Source: Brenneria corticis
GTDB taxonomy: Bacteria > Pseudomonadota > Gammaproteobacteria > Enterobacterales > Enterobacteriaceae
Reading direction: 5' to 3'
NCBI RefSeq assembly: GCF_003115855.1
Contig: NZ_KZ819086.1
Span: forward strand, 1-64,000
DNA length: 64,000 nt
The notes under the pieces are model-generated. The model ran no database searches, had not been told where the DNA came from, and was given only the letters and a program-made list of their open reading frames with translations. Below, piece after piece: positions 34,686 to 42,538 of the stretch (positions are counted from its first letter, which is position 1; the number at the start of each line of letters is the position of its first letter). Made by a program: the position numbers and the translations under genes.

Positions 34686-36278
34686 ATGAAATTGGAAAAA
34701 CCGCAAAGAATAAATGGCAGGGTCCCGGTATTATCTGCCGCAGAGGCGGTCAATTATATTCCGGATGAAGCGACGCTCTGCGTATTAGGCGCCGGCGGGG
34801 GAATTCTTGAAGCGACCACGTTAATTACCGCCTTGGCCGAGCGCTATAAAACCAGCCAGTCGCCGCGTAATCTTGCCTTAATCAGCCCGACGGGATTGGG
34901 GGATCGGGCGGAAAGAGGCATTAGCCCGCTGGCTCAGGAAGGGCTGGTCAAATGGGCGCTGTGCGGTCATTGGGGTCAATCGCCGCGTATTTCCGACCTG
35001 GCCGAACAGAACAAGATTAGCGCCTACAACTATCCGCAAGGCATTTTGACCCAGGCCATCCGCGCCTCGGCCGCTCACCAGCCCGGTATTTTAAGCAATA
35101 TCGGCATCGGCACCTTCGTCGACCCGCGGCAGCAGGGCGGGAAACTCAATGAAGTGACCAGGGAAGATCTGATCAAACTGGTGGAAATCGATAAGCAGGA
35201 ATACCTCTTCTATAAGGCCATCGCGCCGAACGTCGCCTTTATCCGCGCCACGACCTGCGATAGCGAAGGCTACGCCTCTTTTGAAGATGAGGTGATGTAT
35301 CTGGACGCCCTGGTTATCGCCCAGGCGGTGCATAACCAGGGCGGCATTGTGATGATGCAGGTACAGAAGATGGTCAAAAAGGCCACGCTGCATCCCAAAT
35401 CGGTGAGAATTCCCGGCTATCTGGTGGATATCGTCGTCGTCGATCCGGCGCAAACGCAGCTTTACGGCGGCGCGCCGGTTAACCGCTTTATTTCCGGCGA
35501 CTTCGTGCTGGATGACAGCGCCCAAATGGCTATCCCGCTCAATCAGCGCAAGCTGGTGGCGCGGCGGGCCCTGTTTGAGATGCGCAAAGGCGCGGTGGGT
35601 AACGTCGGGGTCGGCATCGCGGACGGTATCGGCCTGGTCGCCAGAGAAGAGGGCTGCGCCGACGACTTCGTCCTGACGGTGGAGACCGGCCCTATCGGCG
35701 GCATCACCACCCAGGGCGTCGCCTTTGGCGCCAACGTCAATACGCGCGCCATTCTGGATATGACCTCGCAGTTCGACTTCTATCACGGCGGCGGGCTGGA
35801 CGTCTGCTATTTGAGCTTCGCCGAAGTGGATAGCCAGGGTAATGTCGGCGTGCATAAATTCAACGGCAAAATTATGGGGACGGGCGGCTTTATCGATATT
35901 AGCGCCACCTCGAAGAAAATCATCTTTTGCGGAACCTTAACCGCGGGCAGTTTAAAAACCGACGTCGGCGAAGGGAAACTGAAAATAGTCCAGGAGGGCA
36001 GGGTCAAGAAATTTATAAAACAAATACCGGAGGTCACCTTCAGCGGAAAAATCGCCCTGGAGCGCGGGCTGGATGTGCGTTATATCACCGAGCGCGCGGT
36101 ATTTACCTTAAAACAGGATGGCTTGCACTTGATTGAAATTGCCCCCGGCGTCGACCTGGACAGAGATATTTTAGCGCAAATGGACTTCCAGCCGATTATA
36201 TCCAGTGACCTGAAGTTAATGGATGAAAGAATGTTTTACGACCGGGCCATGGGATTTGTTTTACCTGAAGGTAACTAA
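34686..36278 (+). CDS. ydiF: acyl-CoA:acetate CoA-transferase YdiF
   Basis: Family I CoA-transferase moving CoA between short acyl groups via a glutamyl-CoA thioester. The 530 residues match E. coli YdiF (531), with the catalytic Glu333 in TVETGPIGG at the same number, and the glycine-rich VLGAGGGILEATTLI and CGHWGQSPRI of the two half-domains. It could activate an organic acid with acetyl-CoA as donor, or recycle CoA. It is 17 bp before ydiO and preceded by a 144-bp gap with TAGGAG before the ATG. The true acyl substrate is unknown; ring carboxylates are an inference from neighbours. Confidence 0.93.
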   Translation: MKLEKPQRINGRVPVLSAAEAVNYIPDEATLCVLGAGGGILEATTLITALAERYKTSQSPRNLALISPTGLGDRAERGISPLAQEGLVKWALCGHWGQSPRISDLAEQNKISAYNYPQGILTQAIRASAAHQPGILSNIGIGTFVDPRQQGGKLNEVTREDLIKLVEIDKQEYLFYKAIAPNVAFIRATTCDSEGYASFEDEVMYLDALVIAQAVHNQGGIVMMQVQKMVKKATLHPKSVRIPGYLVDIVVVDPAQTQLYGGAPVNRFISGDFVLDDSAQMAIPLNQRKLVARRALFEMRKGAVGNVGVGIADGIGLVAREEGCADDFVLTVETGPIGGITTQGVAFGANVNTRAILDMTSQFDFYHGGGLDVCYLSFAEVDSQGNVGVHKFNGKIMGTGGFIDISATSKKIIFCGTLTAGSLKTDVGEGKLKIVQEGRVKKFIKQIPEVTFSGKIALERGLDVRYITERAVFTLKQDGLHLIEIAPGVDLDRDILAQMDFQPIISSDLKLMDERMFYDRAMGFVLPEGN

Positions 36279-36295
36279 CAACAGGAGTACAGAAT

Positions 36296-37447
36296 ATGAA
36301 CTTTGGTTTAACCGAAGAGCAAGAGTTGCTGCTGGCCAGTATTCGGGAACTCATTACCAGTGATTTCCCGGAAGAATATTTCAGAACCTGCGACCAGACG
36401 GGCACCTATCCCAAAGAATTTATGAAGGCGCTATCCGACAACGGTATTTCCCTGCTGGGCGTGCCGGAGGAATATAACGGCATTCCCGCCGACTATGTGA
36501 CGCAAATGCTGGCGCTGATGGAGGTGTCAAAATGCGGCGCTCCCGCATTTCTGATCACCAACGGGCAGTGCATTCACAGTATGCTGCGGTTCGGTTCGCC
36601 GGAACAGCTGCGGAAAACGGCGGAAAGCACCCTGGCCACCGGCGACCCCGCCTATGCGCTGGCCCTCACCGAACCCGGCGCCGGTTCGGATAACAATAGC
36701 GCCACCACCACCTACACGCGCAAGAATGGCAAAGTGTATTTGAACGGCCAGAAGACCTTTATCACCGGGGCGAAAGAGTACCCCTATATGCTGGTGCTGG
36801 CGCGGGATCCCGCGCCGCAGGACCCGAAAAAGGCGTTTACCCTGTGGTGGGTTGAGTCGAATCGTCCGGGCATCAAAATCAATCCGCTGCGCAAGATTGG
36901 CTGGCATATGCTGAGCACCTGCGAAGTTTACCTGGACAATGTCGAGGTGGAGGAGAGCGACAGGGTCGGTGAAGAAGGCATGGGCTTCCTGAACGTGATG
37001 TATAACTTTGAAATGGAACGCCTGATTAATGCCGCCCGCAGCACCGGTTTCGCCGAGTGCGCATTTGAAGACGCCGCCAGATATGCCAACCAGCGCATTC
37101 AGTTCGGCAAGCCCATCGGCCATAATCAGATGATTCAGGAAAAGCTGGCGCTGATGGCCATCAAAACCGAAAACATGCGCAATATGGTGTTGAAAGTGGC
37201 CTGGCAGGCGGATATGCGGCAGTCGTTGAGAACCAGCGCCGCGCTGTGCAAATTGTATTGCGCCCGCACCGCCCTTGAAGTTATTGACGACGCGATACAA
37301 ATCATGGGCGGGCTGGGCTATACCGATGATGCCCGCGTTTCCCGATTCTGGCGCGACGTGCGTTGTGAACGAATCGGCGGCGGCACCGATGAGATTATGA
37401 TCTATATCGCCGGGCGCCAGATCTTGAAGGATTATCAGAATAAGTAG
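36296..37447 (+). CDS. ydiO: CaiA-like acyl-CoA dehydrogenase YdiO
   Basis: FAD-dependent acyl-CoA dehydrogenase fold in 383 residues (E. coli YdiO 383, CaiA 380). Visible: ALTEPGAGSDNNS (flavin-contact motif), YLNGQKTFITGAKE, NQRIQFGKPIGHNQ, and the end RIGGGTDEIMIYIAGRQIL. In typical short- and medium-chain enzymes the last motif is YEGTNEI with Glu as the base; here the position (362) is Gly, as in CaiA (GGSDE), an enoyl-CoA reductase. A reductive role is therefore plausible. It is 17 bp after ydiF and ends in a strong hairpin. Confidence 0.92.
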   Translation: MNFGLTEEQELLLASIRELITSDFPEEYFRTCDQTGTYPKEFMKALSDNGISLLGVPEEYNGIPADYVTQMLALMEVSKCGAPAFLITNGQCIHSMLRFGSPEQLRKTAESTLATGDPAYALALTEPGAGSDNNSATTTYTRKNGKVYLNGQKTFITGAKEYPYMLVLARDPAPQDPKKAFTLWWVESNRPGIKINPLRKIGWHMLSTCEVYLDNVEVEESDRVGEEGMGFLNVMYNFEMERLINAARSTGFAECAFEDAARYANQRIQFGKPIGHNQMIQEKLALMAIKTENMRNMVLKVAWQADMRQSLRTSAALCKLYCARTALEVIDDAIQIMGGLGYTDDARVSRFWRDVRCERIGGGTDEIMIYIAGRQILKDYQNK

Positions 37448-37458
37448 TCATGATGAGT

Positions 37459-37490
37459 AATCAGTTCACGCCTGGCGGGGTGAACTGATT
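37459..37490. terminator. bidirectional hairpin between ydiO and ydiP
   Basis: AATCAGTTCAC and GTGAACTGATT form a perfect 11-bp stem with a 10-nt loop between the convergent genes ydiO and ydiP. Confidence 0.85.
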
Positions 37491-37512
37491 GCGTTGTATC
37501 GCGGCATTATAG

Positions 37513-38424
37513 TTAAATCAATACTTCCGGCTTCTGGTCGAATTCCGCGGTATATTCCGGCCCGTTCAGATCGCTTTTAAACTGTTTCCGGTATTCCGAG
37601 GGGGAACAGCCGACATGGCGAATAAATAATTTTGTGAAGTGATCGACATTATCATACCCGACGCGGAAAGAAATTTCGTTCAGGCATAATTCCGTATTGG
37701 TTAATGCAAATTTCGCTTCGGTGATTCGACGTTTAATAACGTAGTTGATGGGCGAAATATGATATTCTCTGGTAAATTCATGACAGATATAACTCACGCT
37801 GGCGCGGAATTTTTTCGCCAGGTGTTCCAGAGTAATTCTTTCCCGGTAATTATTATTTAAATAAACCAGAATATCTTTAACCAGAGCGTCTTTGATTATC
37901 TGCCCGGAGTCGGTGCGATACGCGCTTTTAAAGTTCTCGTAAAACATCACCGTCAGCACATAGCCAAAAGCATCATAAACCGATGATGGGATACCGTTCT
38001 TTTGTTGGGGGAAGGTAATGCTGATTTCTTGAAAAATACTGGTTATCACCTCTTTGTTTTTGAGCGCCGATACCACCGGACAACAGTTTGGCCGCATGAT
38101 GCGATTTTCTTCCAGTCCGTTAATCTTGAAGCCATAAACCGCACAGGTATAGGTGGTGGCGGGCGATGCGGCGTCAGAAGCCACGGCGTGCAGGCTGCCG
38201 CGCTCAATGACCACGATATCGCCAGCTCTGGCGACGTAGTTCGATGAGTCGATGGTCAGTTTGACCACGCCTTTTTTTACGTAGATCAGTTCGGTTTCGG
38301 CTTCATGCACATGATGACCGGATTCCCAGTTGGGGTCGTCGCTAATGACGAATCGGGATAGCTTAGGGGTTCGTCCGTTTTCAAAAATGGCGTCCGCTTT
38401 ATCGTCAAACCAACGCTGATACAT
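37513..38424 (-). CDS. ydiP: AraC-family regulator YdiP
   Basis: A 303-residue regulator with an N-terminal cupin sensor (SGHHVHEAETELIYVKKGVV, ARAGDIVVIERGSLHAV) and a C-terminal AraC/XylS double helix-turn-helix (about 195-290; LAKKFRASVSYICHEFTREY and FRVGYDNVDHFTKLFIRHVGCSPSEYRKQF). Length equals E. coli YdiP. GGAGG lies 6 bp before the ATG at 38424. It is divergent from ydiQRST-fadK and convergent with ydiO, so it is the likely local activator. Its ligand is unknown. Confidence 0.92.
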   Translation of the reverse strand: MYQRWFDDKADAIFENGRTPKLSRFVISDDPNWESGHHVHEAETELIYVKKGVVKLTIDSSNYVARAGDIVVIERGSLHAVASDAASPATTYTCAVYGFKINGLEENRIMRPNCCPVVSALKNKEVITSIFQEISITFPQQKNGIPSSVYDAFGYVLTVMFYENFKSAYRTDSGQIIKDALVKDILVYLNNNYRERITLEHLAKKFRASVSYICHEFTREYHISPINYVIKRRITEAKFALTNTELCLNEISFRVGYDNVDHFTKLFIRHVGCSPSEYRKQFKSDLNGPEYTAEFDQKPEVLI

Positions 38425-38724
38425 GACTACCTCCACATTTAACCGTAAGGTGTAAGCCAATTATTAAGGGTGCGATATAGCAACCGATGACAATGTATAG
38501 CACGAAATCAGCGCCTCCAAACAAGATTGTTTGTATGCTATGCAAGATAGTACGTCAACCGGAAAGCAGCATAAAACGCCAGGTCGTTACCGCGCTTGAG
38601 CCCTTTATTTTTTCTATTTCATATCATGAATTGACTCATAATATACAAAATAGATACATCGAATTTACAATGCAAAGTTGTTTTTTTCTTTTATCGATCT
38701 CGCTAAAGATTTTTTTCGAGTATT

Positions 38725-38740
38725 TATGATACGTATCACA
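38725..38740. promoter_or_regulatory. CRP/FNR-type site between ydiP and ydiQ
   Basis: TATGATACGTATCACA contains the perfect palindrome TGATACGTATCA (38727-38738). It fits the CRP pattern TGTGA-N6-TCACA in 9 of 10 bases and the inner eight bases of the FNR pattern TTGAT-N4-ATCAA. It lies 301 bp upstream of ydiP and 315 bp before ydiQ in a 630-bp AT-rich gap with no credible gene. Confidence 0.55.
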
Positions 38741-39054
38741 TCCTGATATTTCTATGCGTCTTTTAGTGTTAATTTCATGTTTAACGCTATGCTGTTTTTT
38801 ACCTATTAACCTCACGGAGAGAATAAGAATAAATGATTAACCAACGTTAATCGTCAGCCTGTTTTTTTTGCAAGATAGTTGGTAACTAAAACATATTATC
38901 ATGTCGTTTTTCCCGCGCCGCCGTATCACTATATCACCATACAATTTTGTATATCCCTCTGAGATAAATGGGGTTTGTCGTTACGAAACCTTCATTCTGT
39001 TTCGGAAGCCTTCACTGCTATCCCAGATATCCGTTATTGCCGATAGGAGAGATC

Positions 39055-39819
39055 ATGAAAATAATAACCTGCTTCAAGCTGGTTCCCGAAGAGCAAGACA
39101 TTGTGGTTACCGCGCAGCGGACGCTCAGTTTTGAGCGTGCCGATGCCAAAATCAGCCAGTTCGATCTGAATGCCATTGAAGCGGCCGTACAGTTGGCCGG
39201 CGACGACGATCGGGTCGTCGCGCTCAGCGCCGGCGGTAAGTTTTTGGACAACACCAAGGTGCGTAAAGACGTGCTGTCGCGCGGCCCGCAGGAACTCTAT
39301 CTGGTTCAGGACGAAAAACTGGAGCACGCGCTGCCTTATGACACGGCGCGGGCGCTGGCCGCCGCCGCCCGCAAGATCGGCTTCGATCTGCTGCTGTTCG
39401 GCGAAGGCTCCGGCGACCTGTACGCCCAGCAGGTCGGACTGCTGGTGGGCGAGTTGTTGCAGCTTCCCACCGTCAATGCCGTCAGCAATATCCAGCTGGT
39501 CGATAACCGCGTCCTGGTTGAACGCACTCTGGAAGATGAAGTGGAAGTGCTGGAACTGACGCTTCCGGCCGCGCTCTGCGTCACTTCGGATATCAATGTG
39601 CCGAAAATTCCCTCCATGAAAGCCATCCTCGGCGCGGGAAAAAAACCGGTCACGCACTGGCAGGGCGGCGATATCGACTGGTCGCCGGCGGCCCCCTATA
39701 CCGAACTGACCCAAATCCACGTGCCGCCGCAGGCGGAACGTAAACACGTCATTATTGAGGGTGACTCGCCGGAAGCGGTTGCTGAATTGGCGGAACACCT
39801 GAAAAAAGCGCTGAACTAA
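39055..39819 (+). CDS. ydiQ: electron transfer flavoprotein beta subunit YdiQ (FixA-like)
   Basis: Small subunit of an ETF that carries electrons between an acyl-CoA dehydrogenase and a membrane oxidoreductase. The 254 residues have the FixA/EtfB features MKIITCFKLVPEEQD, QFDLNAIEAAVQLA and GEGSGDLYAQQVG. The ATG at 39055, with AGGAGA just upstream, gives the E. coli-like start; an upstream in-frame ATG is ignored. First gene of ydiQRST-fadK, 22 bp before ydiR; YdiO is the obvious partner dehydrogenase. Confidence 0.93.
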   Translation: MKIITCFKLVPEEQDIVVTAQRTLSFERADAKISQFDLNAIEAAVQLAGDDDRVVALSAGGKFLDNTKVRKDVLSRGPQELYLVQDEKLEHALPYDTARALAAAARKIGFDLLLFGEGSGDLYAQQVGLLVGELLQLPTVNAVSNIQLVDNRVLVERTLEDEVEVLELTLPAALCVTSDINVPKIPSMKAILGAGKKPVTHWQGGDIDWSPAAPYTELTQIHVPPQAERKHVIIEGDSPEAVAELAEHLKKALN

Positions 39820-39841
39820 CCCGCAACGGAGAAAAACAATC

Positions 39842-40795
39842 ATGAGTAAATTAGCCAACGTATGGGTGTTCAGCGACAACCCCGATCGCTACGCCGAATT
39901 GTTGAGCGGCGCCCGGCAGTGGGGCGAACGCGTCGACGTACTGCTGCCCACGGCCGACGCCGTGCCGTCCGTTCAGCCGCTGGGGGCGGATGCGCTCTAC
40001 GTGCTGGATGAGAAGTCCGCCCTGCAGCGGGTGGAAAACTATGCGGAAACCCTGGTTTCCCTTATCGAGAAACCCGCGGCGCAACAGCGGCCCGCCACGC
40101 TTATCCTGCTGGCGGCGACCAAACGCGGCAAGGCGCTGGCCGCCAGACTGGGCGTATTGCTTGATGCGGCGGTGGTCAACGACGTTACGTCGTTCAGCGT
40201 CGACGATGACGCCGCCTATGCCGAACACCGGATGTACGGCGGTCTGGCCTTCGGCCGGGAAAAAATCAATACCCCGGTTGCCGTTGTCACGCTGGCTCCC
40301 GGCGCCGTCGAGCCCGCACCGGCCGATTCCGCTCATCCCAGCCCTGTCCGCCAGGTGAATTATGTCGCGCCGCGCCAGGAGATCCTGTGCAAGGAGCGCC
40401 GCAGCAAATCGTTGAGCAGCGTGGATCTGAGCAAAGCCAAACGCGTGGTGGGCGTGGGGCGCGGTCTGGTGGCGCAGGACGACCTGCGCATGGTGCAGGC
40501 GCTGGCGAGCGTTCTGGGGGCGGAAGTGGGCTGTTCGCGGCCGATCGCCGAGGGCGAACACTGGATGGAGCGCGAGCGCTATATCGGCGTGTCCGGCGTA
40601 TTGCTGAAGTCCGATCTCTATCTGGCGCTGGGCATTTCCGGGCAGATCCAGCATATGGTCGGCGGCAACGGCGCCAGGATCATCGTCGCCGTCAATAAAG
40701 ACAAGAACGCGCCGATCTTCCAGTACGCCGACTACGGCCTGGTGGGGGATATCTACAAGGTCGTGCCGGCCCTGATTGAACAGCTAAATCGATAA
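39842..40795 (+). CDS. ydiR: electron transfer flavoprotein alpha subunit YdiR (FixB-like)
   Basis: Large ETF subunit, 317 residues (E. coli YdiR 312). The C-terminal FAD domain is clear: VVGVGRGLVAQDDLRMVQALA, EVGCSRPIAEGEHWMERERYIG, LALGISGQIQHMVG and IIVAVNKDKNAPIFQYADYGLVGD, the last with the flavin-binding Asp typical of EtfA. The N-terminal half holds an AMP/nucleotide-like fold. It lies 22 bp after ydiQ and 50 bp before ydiS, clearly one operon. Confidence 0.94.
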   Translation: MSKLANVWVFSDNPDRYAELLSGARQWGERVDVLLPTADAVPSVQPLGADALYVLDEKSALQRVENYAETLVSLIEKPAAQQRPATLILLAATKRGKALAARLGVLLDAAVVNDVTSFSVDDDAAYAEHRMYGGLAFGREKINTPVAVVTLAPGAVEPAPADSAHPSPVRQVNYVAPRQEILCKERRSKSLSSVDLSKAKRVVGVGRGLVAQDDLRMVQALASVLGAEVGCSRPIAEGEHWMERERYIGVSGVLLKSDLYLALGISGQIQHMVGGNGARIIVAVNKDKNAPIFQYADYGLVGDIYKVVPALIEQLNR

Positions 40796-40845
40796 TAATA
40801 AACGGCCCGCCCCACAAAAACGGTCGCGGGCCGGGGAGCAACAGC

Positions 40846-42135
40846 ATGTCGGAAGAAAAATTCGATGCCATCGTGGTCGGTGCCGGCGTGGCGGGCTGCG
40901 TCGCCGGTTATATCATGGCGCAAGCCGGGCTGGAGGTGCTGGTCATCGAGCGCGGCAATTCCGCGGGCAGTAAGAATATGACCGGGGGGCGCCTTTACGC
41001 CCACAGCCTGGAGAAGATTATGCCGGGTTTTGCGCAAGAGGCGCCGGTCGAACGCAAGGTCGCCAGGGAGAAAATCTCCTTTCTCACCGACGACAGCGCC
41101 GTCACGCTGGATTTCCATAGCCAGCGGCCGGATAGTCCGGCGCAAGCCTCCTACACAGTGCTTCGCAACCTGTTCGACCCCTGGCTGATGGAAAAAGCCG
41201 AGGCGGCGGGGGCGCAGTTTATTCCCGGCGTCCGGGTGGATGCGCTGCTGCGGGAAGGCAACAGGGTGACCGGCGTACAGGCCGGCGACGATGCGCTGGA
41301 AGCCAACGTGGTTATTCTGGCCGACGGCGTTAACTCGCTTCTCGGCCGCTCTATCGGCATGGTGCCGCCGCCGTCGCCCCATCACTATGCCGTGGGCGTC
41401 AAAGAGCTGATCTCGCTGTCGTCGTCGCAGATAGAAGACCGTTTTAACCTCTCCGCCGGCGAAGGGGCGGCCTGGCTGTTCGCCGGCGCGCCGTCCAACG
41501 GCCTGATGGGGGGCGGTTTCCTCTACACCAATCGGGATACGCTGTCGCTGGGGCTGGTCTGCGGCCTGGGCGATATGGCGCGCGCCAGTAAAAGCGTACC
41601 GCAGATGATGGAGGATTTTAAACGCCATCCCGCCATCCGCCCGTTGATTGCGGGCGGCGAACTGCTGGAGTATTCCGCGCATATGGTGCCGGAAGGCGGC
41701 CTGGCGATGGTGCCGCCGCTGGCGGACGACGGGGTGATGATCGTCGGCGACGCGGCGGGGATGTGTCTGAATCTGGGCTATACCGTGCGCGGTATGGATC
41801 TGGCCGTCGCCTCGGCGGAAGCGGCTGCGTTGACCGCCATTGAGGCGAAAAACCAGCAGGATTTCTCCGCCGGCGGGCTGGCGGGATACCGTAAAAAGCT
41901 GGAGCAGAGCTTTGTGCTGCGCGATATGCATCACTACCGCAAGCTGCCGGCGCTGATGGAAACTCCCCGCCTGTTCGACCAATACCCGCGCATGGCCGCC
42001 GACATCATGAGCGATATGTTCATTATTGACGGCAGTCCCGCTAAACCCCTGCGGACAAAAATAGTGAAACGGGCCAGACAGGTGGGGCTGATGAATCTGC
42101 TGAAAGACGGCATTAAAGGGGCGGGCGCGCTATGA
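40846..42135 (+). CDS. ydiS: FAD-dependent ETF-quinone oxidoreductase YdiS (FixC-like)
   Basis: A 429-residue flavoprotein of the FixC/ETF-QO family, expected to pass electrons between ETF (YdiQR) and quinone at the inner membrane. It has the Rossmann FAD motif VVGAGVAGCVAGYIMAQAGLEVLVIERG (about residues 10-37), the second FAD motif VMIVGDAAGMC, and LGYTVRGMDLAVASAE. As in FixC it lacks its own iron-sulphur domain, which is supplied by ydiT, overlapping by 4 bp (ATGA). Confidence 0.93.
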   Translation: MSEEKFDAIVVGAGVAGCVAGYIMAQAGLEVLVIERGNSAGSKNMTGGRLYAHSLEKIMPGFAQEAPVERKVAREKISFLTDDSAVTLDFHSQRPDSPAQASYTVLRNLFDPWLMEKAEAAGAQFIPGVRVDALLREGNRVTGVQAGDDALEANVVILADGVNSLLGRSIGMVPPPSPHHYAVGVKELISLSSSQIEDRFNLSAGEGAAWLFAGAPSNGLMGGGFLYTNRDTLSLGLVCGLGDMARASKSVPQMMEDFKRHPAIRPLIAGGELLEYSAHMVPEGGLAMVPPLADDGVMIVGDAAGMCLNLGYTVRGMDLAVASAEAAALTAIEAKNQQDFSAGGLAGYRKKLEQSFVLRDMHHYRKLPALMETPRLFDQYPRMAADIMSDMFIIDGSPAKPLRTKIVKRARQVGLMNLLKDGIKGAGAL

Positions 42136-42425
42136 ACGACGACAAAACGGTAAATGTGGATGTGAAACTGGGGGTCGATAAATTCCGGGTGGATGAAAGC
42201 AACCCGCACATCGTACTGGTTGATAACCCGGATGCGGAACAGTTCCGCCTGTTGCTGCACGCCTGTCCCGCCGGCCTGTATAAACAGGACGACGAAGGCA
42301 ATATCCATTTCGACTACGCGGGGTGCCTGGAGTGCGGCACCTGCCGGGTACTGTGCGGCGATACCATTCTGGAGAAGTGGGAATACCCGCAGGGCACTTT
42401 CGGTATCGAGTTCCGTTTCGGCTAA
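42132..42425 (+). CDS. ydiT: ferredoxin-like protein YdiT (FixX-like)
   Basis: A 97-residue FixX-type ferredoxin partner of YdiS. Cysteines in HACPAGLY and in GCLECGTCRVLCG could hold a 4Fe-4S cluster. Residues KLGVDKFRVDESNPHI near the N-terminus are typical of FixX. Coupled to ydiS by ATGA overlap; a 113-bp gap separates it from fadK. Confidence 0.93.
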   Translation: MNDDKTVNVDVKLGVDKFRVDESNPHIVLVDNPDAEQFRLLLHACPAGLYKQDDEGNIHFDYAGCLECGTCRVLCGDTILEKWEYPQGTFGIEFRFG

Positions 42426-42538
42426 TCCCTTAGAACGGGGAAATCTGGCGGCCGACGGCGCCCTCGAGCTAGGCGATATGTCGGCTATTAACGATAAACG
42501 GCACTGCACGGTTGTTATTGATGACCGGGATAACGCGA

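Noticed and set aside
38487..38729. 80-residue plus-strand reading frame between ydiP and ydiQ
   Set aside because: AT-rich intergenic DNA, no ribosome site, ends in the CRP/FNR-like palindrome; looks non-coding.
40753..41982. 409-residue frame antisense to ydiS, and similar long antisense frames elsewhere (39034-39879, 52272-53432)
   Set aside because: High GC content leaves long antisense frames open; sense genes have clear motifs and homology.
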